Shown here piece by piece: positions 29,790 through 39,912 of a DNA stretch of 64,000 bases. The notes below the pieces were generated by a model, which saw only the letters and a program-made list of their open reading frames with translations, did not search any database and was not told where the DNA came from. Origin of the DNA: Bordetella genomosp. 7 (GTDB lineage: Bacteria > Pseudomonadota > Gammaproteobacteria > Burkholderiales > Burkholderiaceae_B); assembly GCF_002261265.1 (NCBI RefSeq), contig NZ_NEVK01000008.1:496001-560000 (forward strand), given 5' to 3'. Numbering within the stretch: the stretch's first letter is position 1; each line of letters opens with the position of its first letter. A program made the translations under genes and the position numbers.

Positions 29790-31892
29790 TTACTTGGCCC
29801 GAGCGGCGATGACTTCGTCAGCGACGTTCTTCGGAGCTTCAGCGTAATGCTTGAATTCCATCGTGTAGGTAGCACGACCCTGCGTCAGCGAACGCAGGTT
29901 GGTGGCGTAGCCAAACATCTCGGCCAGGGGAACCTCGGCCTTGATCGCCTTGCCGCCGCCGACCATGTCTTCCATACCCTGCACCATGCCGCGCCGCGAG
30001 GACAGGTCGCCCATCACGGTGCCGGCGTAGTCTTCGGGGGTTTCGACTTCAACGGCCATCATGGGCTCGAGCAGCACGGGGCTGGCCTTGCGCATGCCGT
30101 CCTTGAAAGCCATGGAAGCGGCCATCTTGAACGCGTTTTCGTTGGAGTCGACGTCGTGGTACGAACCGAAGAACAGCGTGACCTTGACGTCCACCACCGG
30201 GTAGCCGGCCAGCACGCCGGCCGGCAGGGTTTCCTGGATGCCCTTGTCGACTGCCGGGATGTACTCGCGAGGCACCACGCCGCCCTTGATGGCGTCGACG
30301 AACTCGTAGCCGCCGCCCGGGGGCAGAGGTTCGAGCTTGAGCACCACGTGGCCGTACTGGCCGCGGCCGCCCGACTGCTTGACGAACTTGCCTTCGATTT
30401 CGTCGCAGGTCTTGCGGATGGTTTCGCGGTAGGCCACTTGAGGCTTGCCGACGTTGGCTTCAACGCCGAACTCGCGCTTCATGCGGTCAACCAGGATTTC
30501 CAGGTGCAGTTCGCCCATGCCCGAGATGATGGTCTGGCCGGATTCTTCGTCGGTACGCACGCGGAACGACGGGTCTTCCTGGGCCAGGCGCGACAGGGCC
30601 AGGCCCATCTTTTCCTGGTCGGCCTTCGACTTGGGCTCGACGGCCTGCGAAATCACGGGCTCGGGGAACTCCATGCGCTCGAGCAGGATGTGCGAATCGA
30701 TGTCGCACAGCGTTTCGCCGGTGGTGACGTCTTTCAGGCCCACCACGGCGGCGATGTCGCCCGCCAGAACTTCCTTGATTTCTTCGCGGTTGTTTGCATG
30801 CATCTGCAGCAGACGGCCGACGCGTTCTTTCTTGCCCTTGATGGGGTTGAAGACGGTGTCGCCCGAACGCAGCACGCCCGAATACACGCGCACGAAAGTC
30901 AGCTGGCCCACGAACGGGTCGCTCATCAACTTGAACGCCAGCGCAGACATTTTTTCGCTGTCGTCGGCCTTGCGCGAGACTTCGTTGCCGTCGTCGTCCT
31001 GGCCACCGACCGGCGGAATGTCGATCGGCGAGGGCAGGTAGTCGATGACCGCGTCGAGCATGCGCTGCACGCCCTTGTTCTTGAAGGCGGTGCCACACAG
31101 CATGGGCTGGATTTCGCCAGCGATGGTGCGCTGGCGAATGGCAGCGTTGATCTCGGCTTCTTCGAGCGAACCGGTTTCGAGGTACTTGTTCATCAGTTCC
31201 TCGGTGGACTCGGCGGCAGCTTCGACCAGCTTTTCACGCCATTCGCTGGCGGTGTCTTGCAGTTCGGCCGGGATGTCGTGGTATTCGAACTTGGTGCCCT
31301 GGCTGGCGTCGTCCCAGATGATGGCTTTCATCTTGACCAGGTCGATGACGCCCTTGAAGGAATCTTCGGCGCCGATGGGGATCACGACGGGCACGGGATT
31401 GGCGCGCAGGCGGGTCTTGAGCTGGTCGTAGACCTTGAAAAAGTTCGCGCCGGTGCGGTCCATCTTGTTGACGAAGGCCAGGCGGGGCACGCCATACTTG
31501 TTGGCCTGGCGCCACACGGTTTCGGACTGGGGCTGAACGCCACCCACCGCGCAATACACCATGCAGGCGCCATCGAGCACGCGCATGGAACGTTCGACTT
31601 CGATGGTGAAGTCAACGTGTCCCGGGGTGTCGATGATGTTGATGCGATGCTCGGGGTAGTTACCAGCCATGCCGCGCCAAAACGCCGTCGTAGCTGCCGA
31701 CGTAATCGTGATGCCGCGCTCTTGCTCTTGCTCCATCCAGTCCATGGTGGCTGCGCCATCATGCACTTCGCCAAGCTTGTGGTTGACGCCGGTATAGAAC
31801 AGGATGCGTTCGGTCGTGGTGGTTTTCCCTGCATCGATGTGCGCAGAGATGCCAATGTTGCGATAGCGCTCGATCGGGGTTTTGCGGGCCAT
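29790..31892 (-). CDS. fusA: Elongation factor G
   Basis: Encodes 700 residues. The GTPase domain shows AHIDAGKTT, the switch region around [18 protein letters not shown] and NKMD. Domains II to V follow, ending with the [20 protein letters not shown] region and the C-terminal helix. EF-G drives ribosomal translocation. It lies 24 bases downstream of rpsG. Its length and motifs match the canonical translocase rather than the shorter-tailed fusA2 paralogues. Confidence 0.98.
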   Translation of the reverse strand: MARKTPIERYRNIGISAHIDAGKTTTTERILFYTGVNHKLGEVHDGAATMDWMEQEQERGITITSAATTAFWRGMAGNYPEHRINIIDTPGHVDFTIEVERSMRVLDGACMVYCAVGGVQPQSETVWRQANKYGVPRLAFVNKMDRTGANFFKVYDQLKTRLRANPVPVVIPIGAEDSFKGVIDLVKMKAIIWDDASQGTKFEYHDIPAELQDTASEWREKLVEAAAESTEELMNKYLETGSLEEAEINAAIRQRTIAGEIQPMLCGTAFKNKGVQRMLDAVIDYLPSPIDIPPVGGQDDDGNEVSRKADDSEKMSALAFKLMSDPFVGQLTFVRVYSGVLRSGDTVFNPIKGKKERVGRLLQMHANNREEIKEVLAGDIAAVVGLKDVTTGETLCDIDSHILLERMEFPEPVISQAVEPKSKADQEKMGLALSRLAQEDPSFRVRTDEESGQTIISGMGELHLEILVDRMKREFGVEANVGKPQVAYRETIRKTCDEIEGKFVKQSGGRGQYGHVVLKLEPLPPGGGYEFVDAIKGGVVPREYIPAVDKGIQETLPAGVLAGYPVVDVKVTLFFGSYHDVDSNENAFKMAASMAFKDGMRKASPVLLEPMMAVEVETPEDYAGTVMGDLSSRRGMVQGMEDMVGGGKAIKAEVPLAEMFGYATNLRSLTQGRATYTMEFKHYAEAPKNVADEVIAARAK

Positions 31893-31916
31893 GGTAGGGG
31901 TGTCCTTAACCTTAAA

Positions 31917-32387
31917 TTACCAGCGGAAATGGCTGAAGGCCTTGTTGGCCTCGGCCATCTTGTGCGTGTCTTCGCGCTTCTTCATCGCGGCGCCACGACC
32001 TTCGGAGGCATCGACGAGTTCGCCTGCCAAGCGCAGGACCATCGACTTTTCGCCGCGCTTCTTCGCGGCTTCGCGCAACCAACGCATAGCCAGTGCCAGG
32101 CGGCGCACGGGGCGCACTTCAACCGGCACTTGGTAGTTGGCGCCGCCCACGCGGCGGCTTTTCACTTCGACGATCGGCTTGATGTTGTTGATCGCCAGGC
32201 TGAAGACTTCGATCGGCTCTTTGCCGGTCTTGGCCTGCACTTGCTCGAGCGCGCCATAGACGATGCGCTCGGCGACGGCCTTCTTGCCGTCCAGCATGAC
32301 GACGTTCATGAACTTGGCGAGCTCGACGCTGCCGAACTTGGGATCGGGCAGAATCTCGCGCTTGGGTACTTCGCGACGACGGGGCAT
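31917..32387 (-). CDS. rpsG: 30S ribosomal protein S7
   Basis: Encodes 156 residues: [36 protein letters not shown] and the C-terminal [21 protein letters not shown]7 nucleates assembly of the 30S head and in E. coli represses the str operon. The frame is open 20 codons further upstream, but family members start at 32387. Confidence 0.98.
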   Translation of the reverse strand: MPRRREVPKREILPDPKFGSVELAKFMNVVMLDGKKAVAERIVYGALEQVQAKTGKEPIEVFSLAINNIKPIVEVKSRRVGGANYQVPVEVRPVRRLALAMRWLREAAKKRGEKSMVLRLAGELVDASEGRGAAMKKREDTHKMAEANKAFSHFRW

Positions 32388-32558
32388 ATTGCTTCCTTGT
32401 GTCAGTTCAGTTGAACCATGTCTTTTGACATGGCCACGGCCGCCCATCGGGACGGCCCCTTACGTGCCGCGCACCGTCCCGGCAAGGGGTTGGCGCGGTT
32501 GCACAGTGTTGGCGACGCTTGCGCGCAGCCGGGTACAGCAAAAAACGGGTAAGGCGTA

Positions 32559-32936
32559 TTAGGCCTTTTTCGGGCGCTTGGCGCCGTATTTGGAGCGAGC
32601 CTGCTTGCGATCCTTGACGCCTTGCAGGTCGAGCGAGCCGCGCACGATGTGATAACGCACACCCGGCAGGTCCTTTACACGACCGCCGCGCACCAGCACC
32701 ACCGAGTGCTCTTGCAGGTTGTGGCCTTCGCCGCCGATGTACGAAATGACTTCGTAGCCGTTGGTGAGGCGCACCTTCGCAACCTTACGGAGAGCGGAGT
32801 TCGGCTTCTTGGGGGTGGTGGTGTACACACGGGTGCACACGCCGCGACGCTGCGGGCAGTTTTCGAGCGCGGGGCTCTTGCTCTTGATGATGCTGACTTC
32901 GCGCGGCTTGCGCACGAGCTGGCTAATGGTAGGCAT
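32559..32936 (-). CDS. rpsL: 30S ribosomal protein S12
   Basis: Encodes 125 residues: [20 protein letters not shown], the decoding-centre loop [18 protein letters not shown] and [17 protein letters not shown]. Lysines at positions 43 and 88, the usual sites of streptomycin resistance changes, are of the sensitive type. S12 controls decoding accuracy. It is the first gene of the str unit. The 171-base gap to rpsG contains a small CCATGTC/GACATGG hairpin near 32416. The 284 bases upstream presumably carry the promoter. Confidence 0.98.
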
Positions 32937-33220
32937 GACCTTTTAAATCCCTTTTACGTACCACTGGTAAGTACTTTGTGTACTCTTGTCGCTATTGGGC
33001 TGCCCTGGGCTGGGCCGACACCGCCAGCGAGAGGCAGTTCACGCAAAACCGCCTCAAACGTTCCGTACGTAAAAGAGCGGGTCTTGCAAACAAAACACAT
33101 AAAGCCGGCTGCCACAGGCTGGCCCGATTTTATGCGCAAATAATGCAGTAAGCCCTTCAGCTTAACCCAGATCGCAGTTCGTGTCAAAGCACCCCGTGCC
33201 CGCCCGGCCAGGGCGGCGCG

Positions 33221-33934
33221 TCAAGGGTTGGCGAACAGGTAGCCGCTGCCGTATACCGTGCGGATGGGCAGCGTGGCGCCGGCCAGTTCGGCCTTGCGCC
33301 GCAGGCGGCTGATGATCACATCGATGCTGCGCGCACCGCCGGTGCGGCCGACATGGGCATCGGATTCGAGTTTTTGATTGAGTTCGGCGCGCCCGACCGC
33401 GTGTCCGGCGACCTCGAGCAGCGCCTGCACCACCAGGCGTTCGTTGGCAGACAGCGAAATGCTGACGCCCGTGGGCGATACCAGCGTCCAGTTCTGGTCG
33501 CGCATTTCCCACCGGCCGGCGAACTTCGTATCAAGGTCCGAAAAAGGGGCCGGTTCGATCGAACTCCCCGGCAGGCGGCGCGCCAGCGCCAATAGCACAC
33601 AGGTCAGCTCCCGGCTGTCGGCCGGGTGCTGCAGGCAGATGTCGGCACCGCTTTGCAGGCAGCGCAGCCGGCCTTCGACGCCCGCCGTGCAACCCGTCAC
33701 GACGATGCCCAGTGCCGGCGAGGCCCGAAGACGCGACACCAGCGCATAACCGATTTCCCCAAGCTGGTTGATATCGAGAACCGTTGCATCGTAGTGCTCG
33801 GACTCGAGCTGCCTGAAGAGCTCGAGCGGGGTGGCGCACCCTTCGGCCGCGATGCCTGCCTGAGAGAAAACCGCCACGGTCTGCTCGCGGATTGTTGCGT
33901 CGGGCGCCATGATGAGTACGTTGAGTTGCTTCAT
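33221..33934 (-). CDS. OmpR-family response regulator with atypical receiver domain
   Basis: Encodes 237 residues. The N-terminal receiver-like domain (about 1-115) has a phospho-acceptor candidate D54 (TVLDIN) and T80. The acidic pair is reduced to a single Asp (MAPD), and the conserved lysine of the last strand is replaced (CLQHPAD, around residues 102-103). Phosphorylation may therefore be weak or absent. The C-terminal winged-helix domain (about 140-237) is well formed, ending TVYGSGYLFA. It is transcribed divergently from a canonical regulator at 34163 and lies upstream of the str operon on the same strand. Target genes are unknown; the neighbouring island is the natural guess. Confidence 0.85.
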   Translation of the reverse strand: MKQLNVLIMAPDATIREQTVAVFSQAGIAAEGCATPLELFRQLESEHYDATVLDINQLGEIGYALVSRLRASPALGIVVTGCTAGVEGRLRCLQSGADICLQHPADSRELTCVLLALARRLPGSSIEPAPFSDLDTKFAGRWEMRDQNWTLVSPTGVSISLSANERLVVQALLEVAGHAVGRAELNQKLESDAHVGRTGGARSIDVIISRLRRKAELAGATLPIRTVYGSGYLFANP

Positions 33935-34162
33935 ACCGTTGTCCCTAAAGATCGCCGGCCCTTATTTGCGCTGCGGCATGTCGGGTCAGATGCGATATTT
34001 CTGAGACAGTGTGACGCTAAGTTGCGCGACAACGTAGTCAATCTTTGTCAACTTGACGTTGCTTGACGATCACAATGTTGCAAGAGTCTATTAAGAGCAA
34101 CGGCGCGTTATCATTGCACTGCGGTATCGAGTTACGAAGCCCGTCAGCTTGAAAAGGCCCTT
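33935..34162. promoter_or_regulatory. Divergent regulatory region between two response regulator genes, with CTTGACG direct repeats
   Basis: Two CTTGACG heptamers at 34052 and 34062 lie exactly ten bases apart, the spacing expected for tandem OmpR-family binding. Related sequence (GTCAA at 34038 and TTGTCAA at 34046) precedes them. TTGACG at 34063 with TCTATT at 34087 (18-base spacer) is a possible promoter for the rightward regulator gene. This is a pattern-based proposal only. Confidence 0.45.
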
Positions 34163-34912
<750 letters not shown>

Positions 34913-34938
34913 GCCTGCGCTATCCGGAGACTTTTTAC

Positions 34939-36045
34939 ATGATCTCGCGTCCGACGCGTATATTTGTATGGGCGTGGCTGACAATGACCTGCAGCCTCGC
35001 CGCGGCCCAGCCCCTGGGCGCGCTGGGAGACGACTTCGTCTATCGGGTCCGCCCGGGAGACACCCTGATCGGCCTGGCAGGCGCCTATACCCGCAATGAA
35101 GCAAACTGGAGCGTCCTGCAGCGGCTGAACTCGGTGACCGACCCCCACCGCTTGATGGTGGGCCGAGAGTTGCGCATTCCATTTTCAATGATCCCCGAGC
35201 GGCCGGCGGCGTCCCAGGTCGTGCACGTCAGCGGGGCGGCCAGCATCGACGGCGCGCCATTGCGCGTGGGCATGACAGTCGCCGAAGGCGCGGTTATCAC
35301 CACGGCGCCCAACGGCTTTGTCACATTGCAGCTGGCCGACGGCAGCAAGGTCACCCTGCCGCAGCAGGGCACCACGGAGCTGCAACGCTTGCGCCAGTTC
35401 GACGGATCCGAGCTTACGGACTCCATCCTGCGGGTGGAAAGCGGCGTCGTGGAGTCGCATGTGGCACCATCGGGACAGGGGGTGGGCCGCTTCGAAGTGC
35501 GTACCCCGGTCGCCGTGACGGGCGTGCGCGGCACTCGCTTTCGTGTGCGCGCCGACACGCAGGGCGTGCGCAGCGAAGTCATCGACGGCAGCGTGCGCCT
35601 GCATTCCCATGCGTCCGGCCACAGTCCGGGCGCCGCCGTGGCAGTCAATAAGGGCCACGGTGCGGCGGTGGGCGCCGATGGCGTCTTGAAGGGCGTGCAT
35701 ACACTGCTGCCGGCGCCGACGGTCGGCGAGCCCCAGAAGGCCGGCTCCGGCCAATGGACAGCCGCGGTGTCGCCGGTGCCCGGAGCGGTAGCGTACCGGG
35801 TCCAGGTATCGCGCGATGCCGAAGGCCTGGAGCTCACTTCGTCGCAACGCTTTGCCGGCACCGACATTCGGTTTTCCGCGCCCGGCAGCGGTGTCTATTT
35901 CGTGGCGGTGCGGGCCATCGACGCAGCCGGAATCGAAGGCAGTGACGCGAAACTGCAGTTCGAAGCCACCAATGTGCTGACCACTGCATGGGGTTTCCCA
36001 GTGTCGCTGGAACATGGCGGCGTAGTCACCCTGGCAGACTACTGA
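34939..36045 (+). CDS. Exported protein with LysM and FecR domains
   Basis: Encodes 368 residues. A signal peptide (cleavage near LAAAQP) leads into a LysM domain (about 35-82: YRVRPGDTLIGLA, ending VGRELRIP), which usually binds peptidoglycan. A FecR-type domain follows (about 95-235), with APNGFVTLQLADGSKVTLP and the hallmark RTPVAVTGVRGTRFRV. The last 100 residues resemble a fibronectin-like beta domain (VPGAVAYRVQVSRDAEG). The protein should be periplasmic and able to touch the cell wall. Its place between the regulator and the CHASE2 kinase suggests a sensing partner of the kinase's periplasmic domain. FecR proteins next to CHASE2 receptors are a pairing I recall from other proteobacteria. 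Confidence 0.88.
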   Translation: MISRPTRIFVWAWLTMTCSLAAAQPLGALGDDFVYRVRPGDTLIGLAGAYTRNEANWSVLQRLNSVTDPHRLMVGRELRIPFSMIPERPAASQVVHVSGAASIDGAPLRVGMTVAEGAVITTAPNGFVTLQLADGSKVTLPQQGTTELQRLRQFDGSELTDSILRVESGVVESHVAPSGQGVGRFEVRTPVAVTGVRGTRFRVRADTQGVRSEVIDGSVRLHSHASGHSPGAAVAVNKGHGAAVGADGVLKGVHTLLPAPTVGEPQKAGSGQWTAAVSPVPGAVAYRVQVSRDAEGLELTSSQRFAGTDIRFSAPGSGVYFVAVRAIDAAGIEGSDAKLQFEATNVLTTAWGFPVSLEHGGVVTLADY

Positions 36046-36061
36046 TACGCGCGACCCTGCC

Positions 36062-38392
36062 ATGCCGTCCCGGGCGCCCCACCTCAAGTGCAGCCAGTAT
36101 TCCCGGCCGCTACTGACCTTGCTGCTGGTTGCCCTGACCGCGTTGGCCGGGGCGCTCAACGGGCTCGGACGCACCGACCAGTTGGCATACGACCGCGCCC
36201 TGTCGCTGGCTGGCCGGCCCGCGCCTGCGGACGTCGTGCTGATCATGATCGACGATGAAAGCCTGGCCGCGCTGGGGCGCTGGCCGTGGCCTCGTGCGGT
36301 ACATGCGGCGTTGCTGGATCGCCTGCACGATGCGCGCGCGGTCGGGCTGGACATCGTCTTTGCAGACGCCGACGAGGCGCGCCCGGAAAGCGATCGGGCC
36401 TTGGCTGAGGCCATCGCGCGGCACGGCCGTGTCGTATTGCCGGTGGTGCTGGACAATCTGGAAAGCGCCAGGCGCGTCGAGTTCCCGCTCGCGCCGCTTG
36501 CGGACGCCGCTGCGAGCCTGGGTTTTATCAACATCGTTCCCGATGCCGACGGGGTGGTCCGCCATGCGACCTGGAACCATGGCGCAGAAGGCCGGCCGTG
36601 GCGGCACTTCGCCCTGGCAATGCTGCAAGCCGGCGGCCAGGATCGGCTGGTTCAGGATTTCCTGCGCCACTTGCCAGGCGAGCCGACCTTTATTCCGTAT
36701 ATCGGCGCCCCCGGCCATTTCTCGATGGTGTCATATTTGTCGGTATTGCGTGGCGATTTGCCGCCGGACTATTTCCGCGACAAGTATGTATTGGTCGGCA
36801 CATGGGCCACGGGCATGGGCGACATCTTCCCCTCGCCGGTGTCACATCGCGCCAGCGGCATCTCGGGCGTCGAAATCATGGGCACGCTGCTGCAGAGCGT
36901 GCGCGAAGGTCGGATATTGCGCACGGCGCCGCCGTGGCTGAGCGCCGCCGCCAGCGCTGTCCCGGTGCTGCTGCTGTGCCTTGCGCTGCCCTGGCTGTCA
37001 CCACGGCTGAGCGTGCTGTCGGTGGCGGTGTTGCTTGCGTTGGTATTGATCGCGGCAGCGGCTGCCTTGAGCCTGGCTAATCTATGGATCCCGCCGACGG
37101 CCGCCCTGCTGGGGGTGGCCGTGTGCTACCCGGTGTGGAGCTGGCGCAGCCAGGAAGCCGCCCTGCGCTACATGGCCGGCGAGCTCAGGCGCCTGCGGCT
37201 CGAGTATCCGCCGATCATGCAGGAGGCCGGCACACAGGACATCCGGGTGAGTCGCTCGCTTGACCAGCATGTGGCAGAGCTCGACCAGGCACTGAGCCGG
37301 GTGCGCAACCTGCGCCGCTTCTTGATAGACGGCCTGGACGGCCTGCCCGACGCCACCCTGGTAATCGACCAGGCGGGCCGCCTGCAGTTTCGCAACCGGC
37401 CTGCCGTCATGTACTTTTTGAACCTGAGCATCCGGCCGCCGCGTATCGGCGGCGAACTCGCGCCGGCGCTGCAACAGGCATTCGACGACCCGTCCACGCG
37501 GCAGATGGTCGGCCAGGCCTTGCACGCCCCGCGCCACGACGCACAAACGTCTCACGCAGCGCATTCCCGCATCGAAGTCCGCGACCGCGCCGGCAATGAT
37601 CTTTTGCTGCGGTGCGCGCCCATCCATACGGCCCGGGGCGACTACGCCGGGCTGGTGGTGTCCTTGAGCGACATTACCGCCATACGCCAGGCCGAGCGGC
37701 AACGCGAAGAGACACTGCGCTTCATTTCGCACGATATGCGGGCGCCGCAAAACTCTATCCTGGCATTGGTGGCGCTGAAGCAGTCCGGACAGGGCGACGA
37801 ACCGGCCGGTGTCACGCTCTCACGCATTGCGCAGCTCGCGCATCGCACCTTGGGGTTGGTGGATGACTTCATCCATCTGACCCGCGCCGAATCCATGGAC
37901 ATCACCCGGGCGCCGCTGGATCTTGCCGACATGGCGCGCGACGTCGCCGACGAGTTCTGGGCCGCCGCCCAGGGGCGCAGGGTTGGCGTGCACGTACAGG
38001 CGCCACCAGCCCCCGCGCTTGCTTACGGCGACCACGCGCTGGTCCGCCGCGCCATCTGCAACCTCGTGGATAACGCCATAAAGTACAGTCCGCCCGGCGG
38101 CCAGGTTCAGTTGAGCGTGTCCGCCGGAAACGAAGACACCTGGGATCTGGTGGTCCAGGACGCAGGCCCGGGCATTGCGCCGGACGAACAGCGGCGCCTG
38201 TTCCAGCCATTTTTCCGTACGGGACAGGCCCATCGATCCGATGTACAGGGCGCCGGCCTGGGACTGGCGTTCGTGAAAACCGTGGCGCAGCGGCACGGCG
38301 GCCGCGTTTCCGTGCACAGTGAGACGGGCGCCGGCGCTCGATTCACGTTGACGCTGCCCAAAGCGTTGGACGACGCCATTTACAACGATTGA
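36062..38392 (+). CDS. CHASE2 sensor histidine kinase
   Basis: Encodes 776 residues. A transmembrane helix (about 15-32) is followed by a periplasmic CHASE2 domain (about 35-295), with LIMIDDESLAALGRWPWPR and ARAVGLDIVFADADEA. Three closely spaced membrane helices (about 297-365) follow, then a coiled linker and a PAS-like domain (about 415-545). The kinase core has the phospho-accepting histidine H557 in FISHDMRAPQNSI. The ATP-binding domain shows NLVDNAIKYSPPGG, DAGPGIAPDE and GAGLGLAFVK. It is the sensor of the island and probably phosphorylates the regulator encoded two genes upstream. The ligand of CHASE2 domains is unknown. It converges on the pseudokinase gene, with 22 bases between them. 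Confidence 0.92.
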   Translation: MPSRAPHLKCSQYSRPLLTLLLVALTALAGALNGLGRTDQLAYDRALSLAGRPAPADVVLIMIDDESLAALGRWPWPRAVHAALLDRLHDARAVGLDIVFADADEARPESDRALAEAIARHGRVVLPVVLDNLESARRVEFPLAPLADAAASLGFINIVPDADGVVRHATWNHGAEGRPWRHFALAMLQAGGQDRLVQDFLRHLPGEPTFIPYIGAPGHFSMVSYLSVLRGDLPPDYFRDKYVLVGTWATGMGDIFPSPVSHRASGISGVEIMGTLLQSVREGRILRTAPPWLSAAASAVPVLLLCLALPWLSPRLSVLSVAVLLALVLIAAAAALSLANLWIPPTAALLGVAVCYPVWSWRSQEAALRYMAGELRRLRLEYPPIMQEAGTQDIRVSRSLDQHVAELDQALSRVRNLRRFLIDGLDGLPDATLVIDQAGRLQFRNRPAVMYFLNLSIRPPRIGGELAPALQQAFDDPSTRQMVGQALHAPRHDAQTSHAAHSRIEVRDRAGNDLLLRCAPIHTARGDYAGLVVSLSDITAIRQAERQREETLRFISHDMRAPQNSILALVALKQSGQGDEPAGVTLSRIAQLAHRTLGLVDDFIHLTRAESMDITRAPLDLADMARDVADEFWAAAQGRRVGVHVQAPPAPALAYGDHALVRRAICNLVDNAIKYSPPGGQVQLSVSAGNEDTWDLVVQDAGPGIAPDEQRRLFQPFFRTGQAHRSDVQGAGLGLAFVKTVAQRHGGRVSVHSETGAGARFTLTLPKALDDAIYND

Positions 38393-38414
38393 ACGGCCCG
38401 AACGGTCCTGGGTG

Positions 38415-39656
38415 CTAGCGAAACACGTGCGTGATCACGGTGGGTTTGCCTGGCTTGACCTCCAGCGTCGTCCGGTAGGCGGGCTGGGCCGAATTGCGTA
38501 TCGTCACCTTGTAGCGCCCGGGAGCCAGGCGCAGTGTCTTCAAGGGGGGAGTCACGCCCCTGGACACGCCATTGATCAGGATTTCACCCCAAGGCCGCAC
38601 GTTGATGCTGACTCGAACGGGCGTAGCCGCCGGCGCTGCGGGCTGGTCAGCCGTGACCGGCTTCGTATCACCGGTGGCGGCCGGGGCCTGCGCCTCCGGT
38701 TCGGCAGACGCGGACGCCACCCCCGGGGCTGCGGTGTCCGTCACTCCGTCGGCCAAGGGGCCGGCTGACACCGGGGAGTCAGTCGGCGCGGGAAGGCTGT
38801 TGGCTGGCGGCGGCTCGACGGGGGACGGGGCCTCTAGCGAAGGCGACAACGCTCCCGAGCGCACGACGGCAGGCTCGGAGTGAGTGATCACCTTGTTCGG
38901 CTTTTCGGTCAGCCGCGTCCACCAATAGACGGCAACGGCAATGGTGGCAAGGCCTAGCAGCGCGGCCTTGCATATCGAGCGCAACTGAAGGCCGCGGCGC
39001 GAGGCGTAGACATCGTCGGTCTGGTAAGACGGCTCGGCAGGTTCGGCCGGCTCGGACACTGGCTGCGCCGCGCGTGGCGTCGCAGGCAATGCCAGCAATT
39101 CGGCGTACTCGCGCAGCGCCTGCGGCCGGCTGGCAGGCCGCATGGCCAAGCCGGCGTCTATCGCCGCCAGGAACCCGGCGTCGTAGTTGGGCAATTCCTG
39201 CGCCGCCAGGGGCCGATATGTGTCATTGACGCGCCGCTCCGGCGCAGCAGGCGGGCGTCGCCCCGTAACCAGCGAGTGCGCCACAGCGCTCAAGGCGTAA
39301 ATGTCGGTCCAGGGGCCGCGCGGCCATTCGGATGCCTCGGTATACAGTTCGAACGGCGCATATCCCGGCGTAAGGGGTGGAGCATCGGGCGTGCGCGCCG
39401 CTGCGGCAAGCGCCATCAAATGCGCTTTGCCGTCTTCGTCCATGCCCACGGAATGCACCGAGATGTCGCCGCACAACCGGCCGTGTTGGTGCAGATCTTC
39501 GAGCACCGGGATGAGTTCGGCAATGATGCGTTGAATGCGCTTTTGCGGGACCCCTCCGGCAGTCGTGGCCGCGATCGCACTCAGCGGGCGATGGGCCAGA
39601 GGCGCGGCGCCAGCGAAGGGCCCGCGCGGCGATGAAAAACCGGCAGAGGAATACAT
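38415..39656 (-). CDS. Membrane-anchored Ser/Thr pseudokinase with periplasmic PEGA domain
   Basis: Encodes 413 residues. The first 190 residues match only the C-lobe of a eukaryotic-like kinase. LHQHGRLCGDISVHS stands where HRDLKPxN is expected, keeping one Asp (D64) but not the Lys and Asn. LMA replaces DFG, and GYAPFELY (100-105) and WTDIYALSAV match the APE and helix-F regions. The glycine loop and catalytic lysine are missing, and the upstream frame closes after about 26 codons. A transmembrane helix (about 230-247), a Pro/Ala/Thr-rich linker, and a C-terminal PEGA domain (about 345-413: GEILINGVSRGVTPPLKTLRL) follow. It therefore looks like a catalytically dead receptor linking cytoplasm to envelope. 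It converges on the CHASE2 kinase gene. Confidence 0.82.
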   Translation of the reverse strand: MYSSAGFSSPRGPFAGAAPLAHRPLSAIAATTAGGVPQKRIQRIIAELIPVLEDLHQHGRLCGDISVHSVGMDEDGKAHLMALAAAARTPDAPPLTPGYAPFELYTEASEWPRGPWTDIYALSAVAHSLVTGRRPPAAPERRVNDTYRPLAAQELPNYDAGFLAAIDAGLAMRPASRPQALREYAELLALPATPRAAQPVSEPAEPAEPSYQTDDVYASRRGLQLRSICKAALLGLATIAVAVYWWTRLTEKPNKVITHSEPAVVRSGALSPSLEAPSPVEPPPANSLPAPTDSPVSAGPLADGVTDTAAPGVASASAEPEAQAPAATGDTKPVTADQPAAPAATPVRVSINVRPWGEILINGVSRGVTPPLKTLRLAPGRYKVTIRNSAQPAYRTTLEVKPGKPTVITHVFR

Positions 39657-39912
39657 AACCGAATTAGCGGGATTGATGCTTTCTCGTTGTGCGCCCGTGG
39701 CGGCGCCCGATTCCGACGCTAGCAGCGAAGTTTACCGGAGTTACTTTTTATAACGTAAGCTCGCAGTAAGACGCATTATTATCGCGCCGCAACACGCGTT
39801 ATTGACTCGTACAACGGATATTATCCGAGCATCCCTGGGTGGTTCATTTCACAATGGCTACTCAAGGAACAGGATGTGACTATGTTCCCGACCACCCGTC
39901 CCGCAATTGCAT

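Noticed and set aside
39802-39824. TTGACT...TATTAT as a promoter for the lipoprotein gene
   Set aside because: The spacer is only 11 bases, too short for a sigma-70 promoter.
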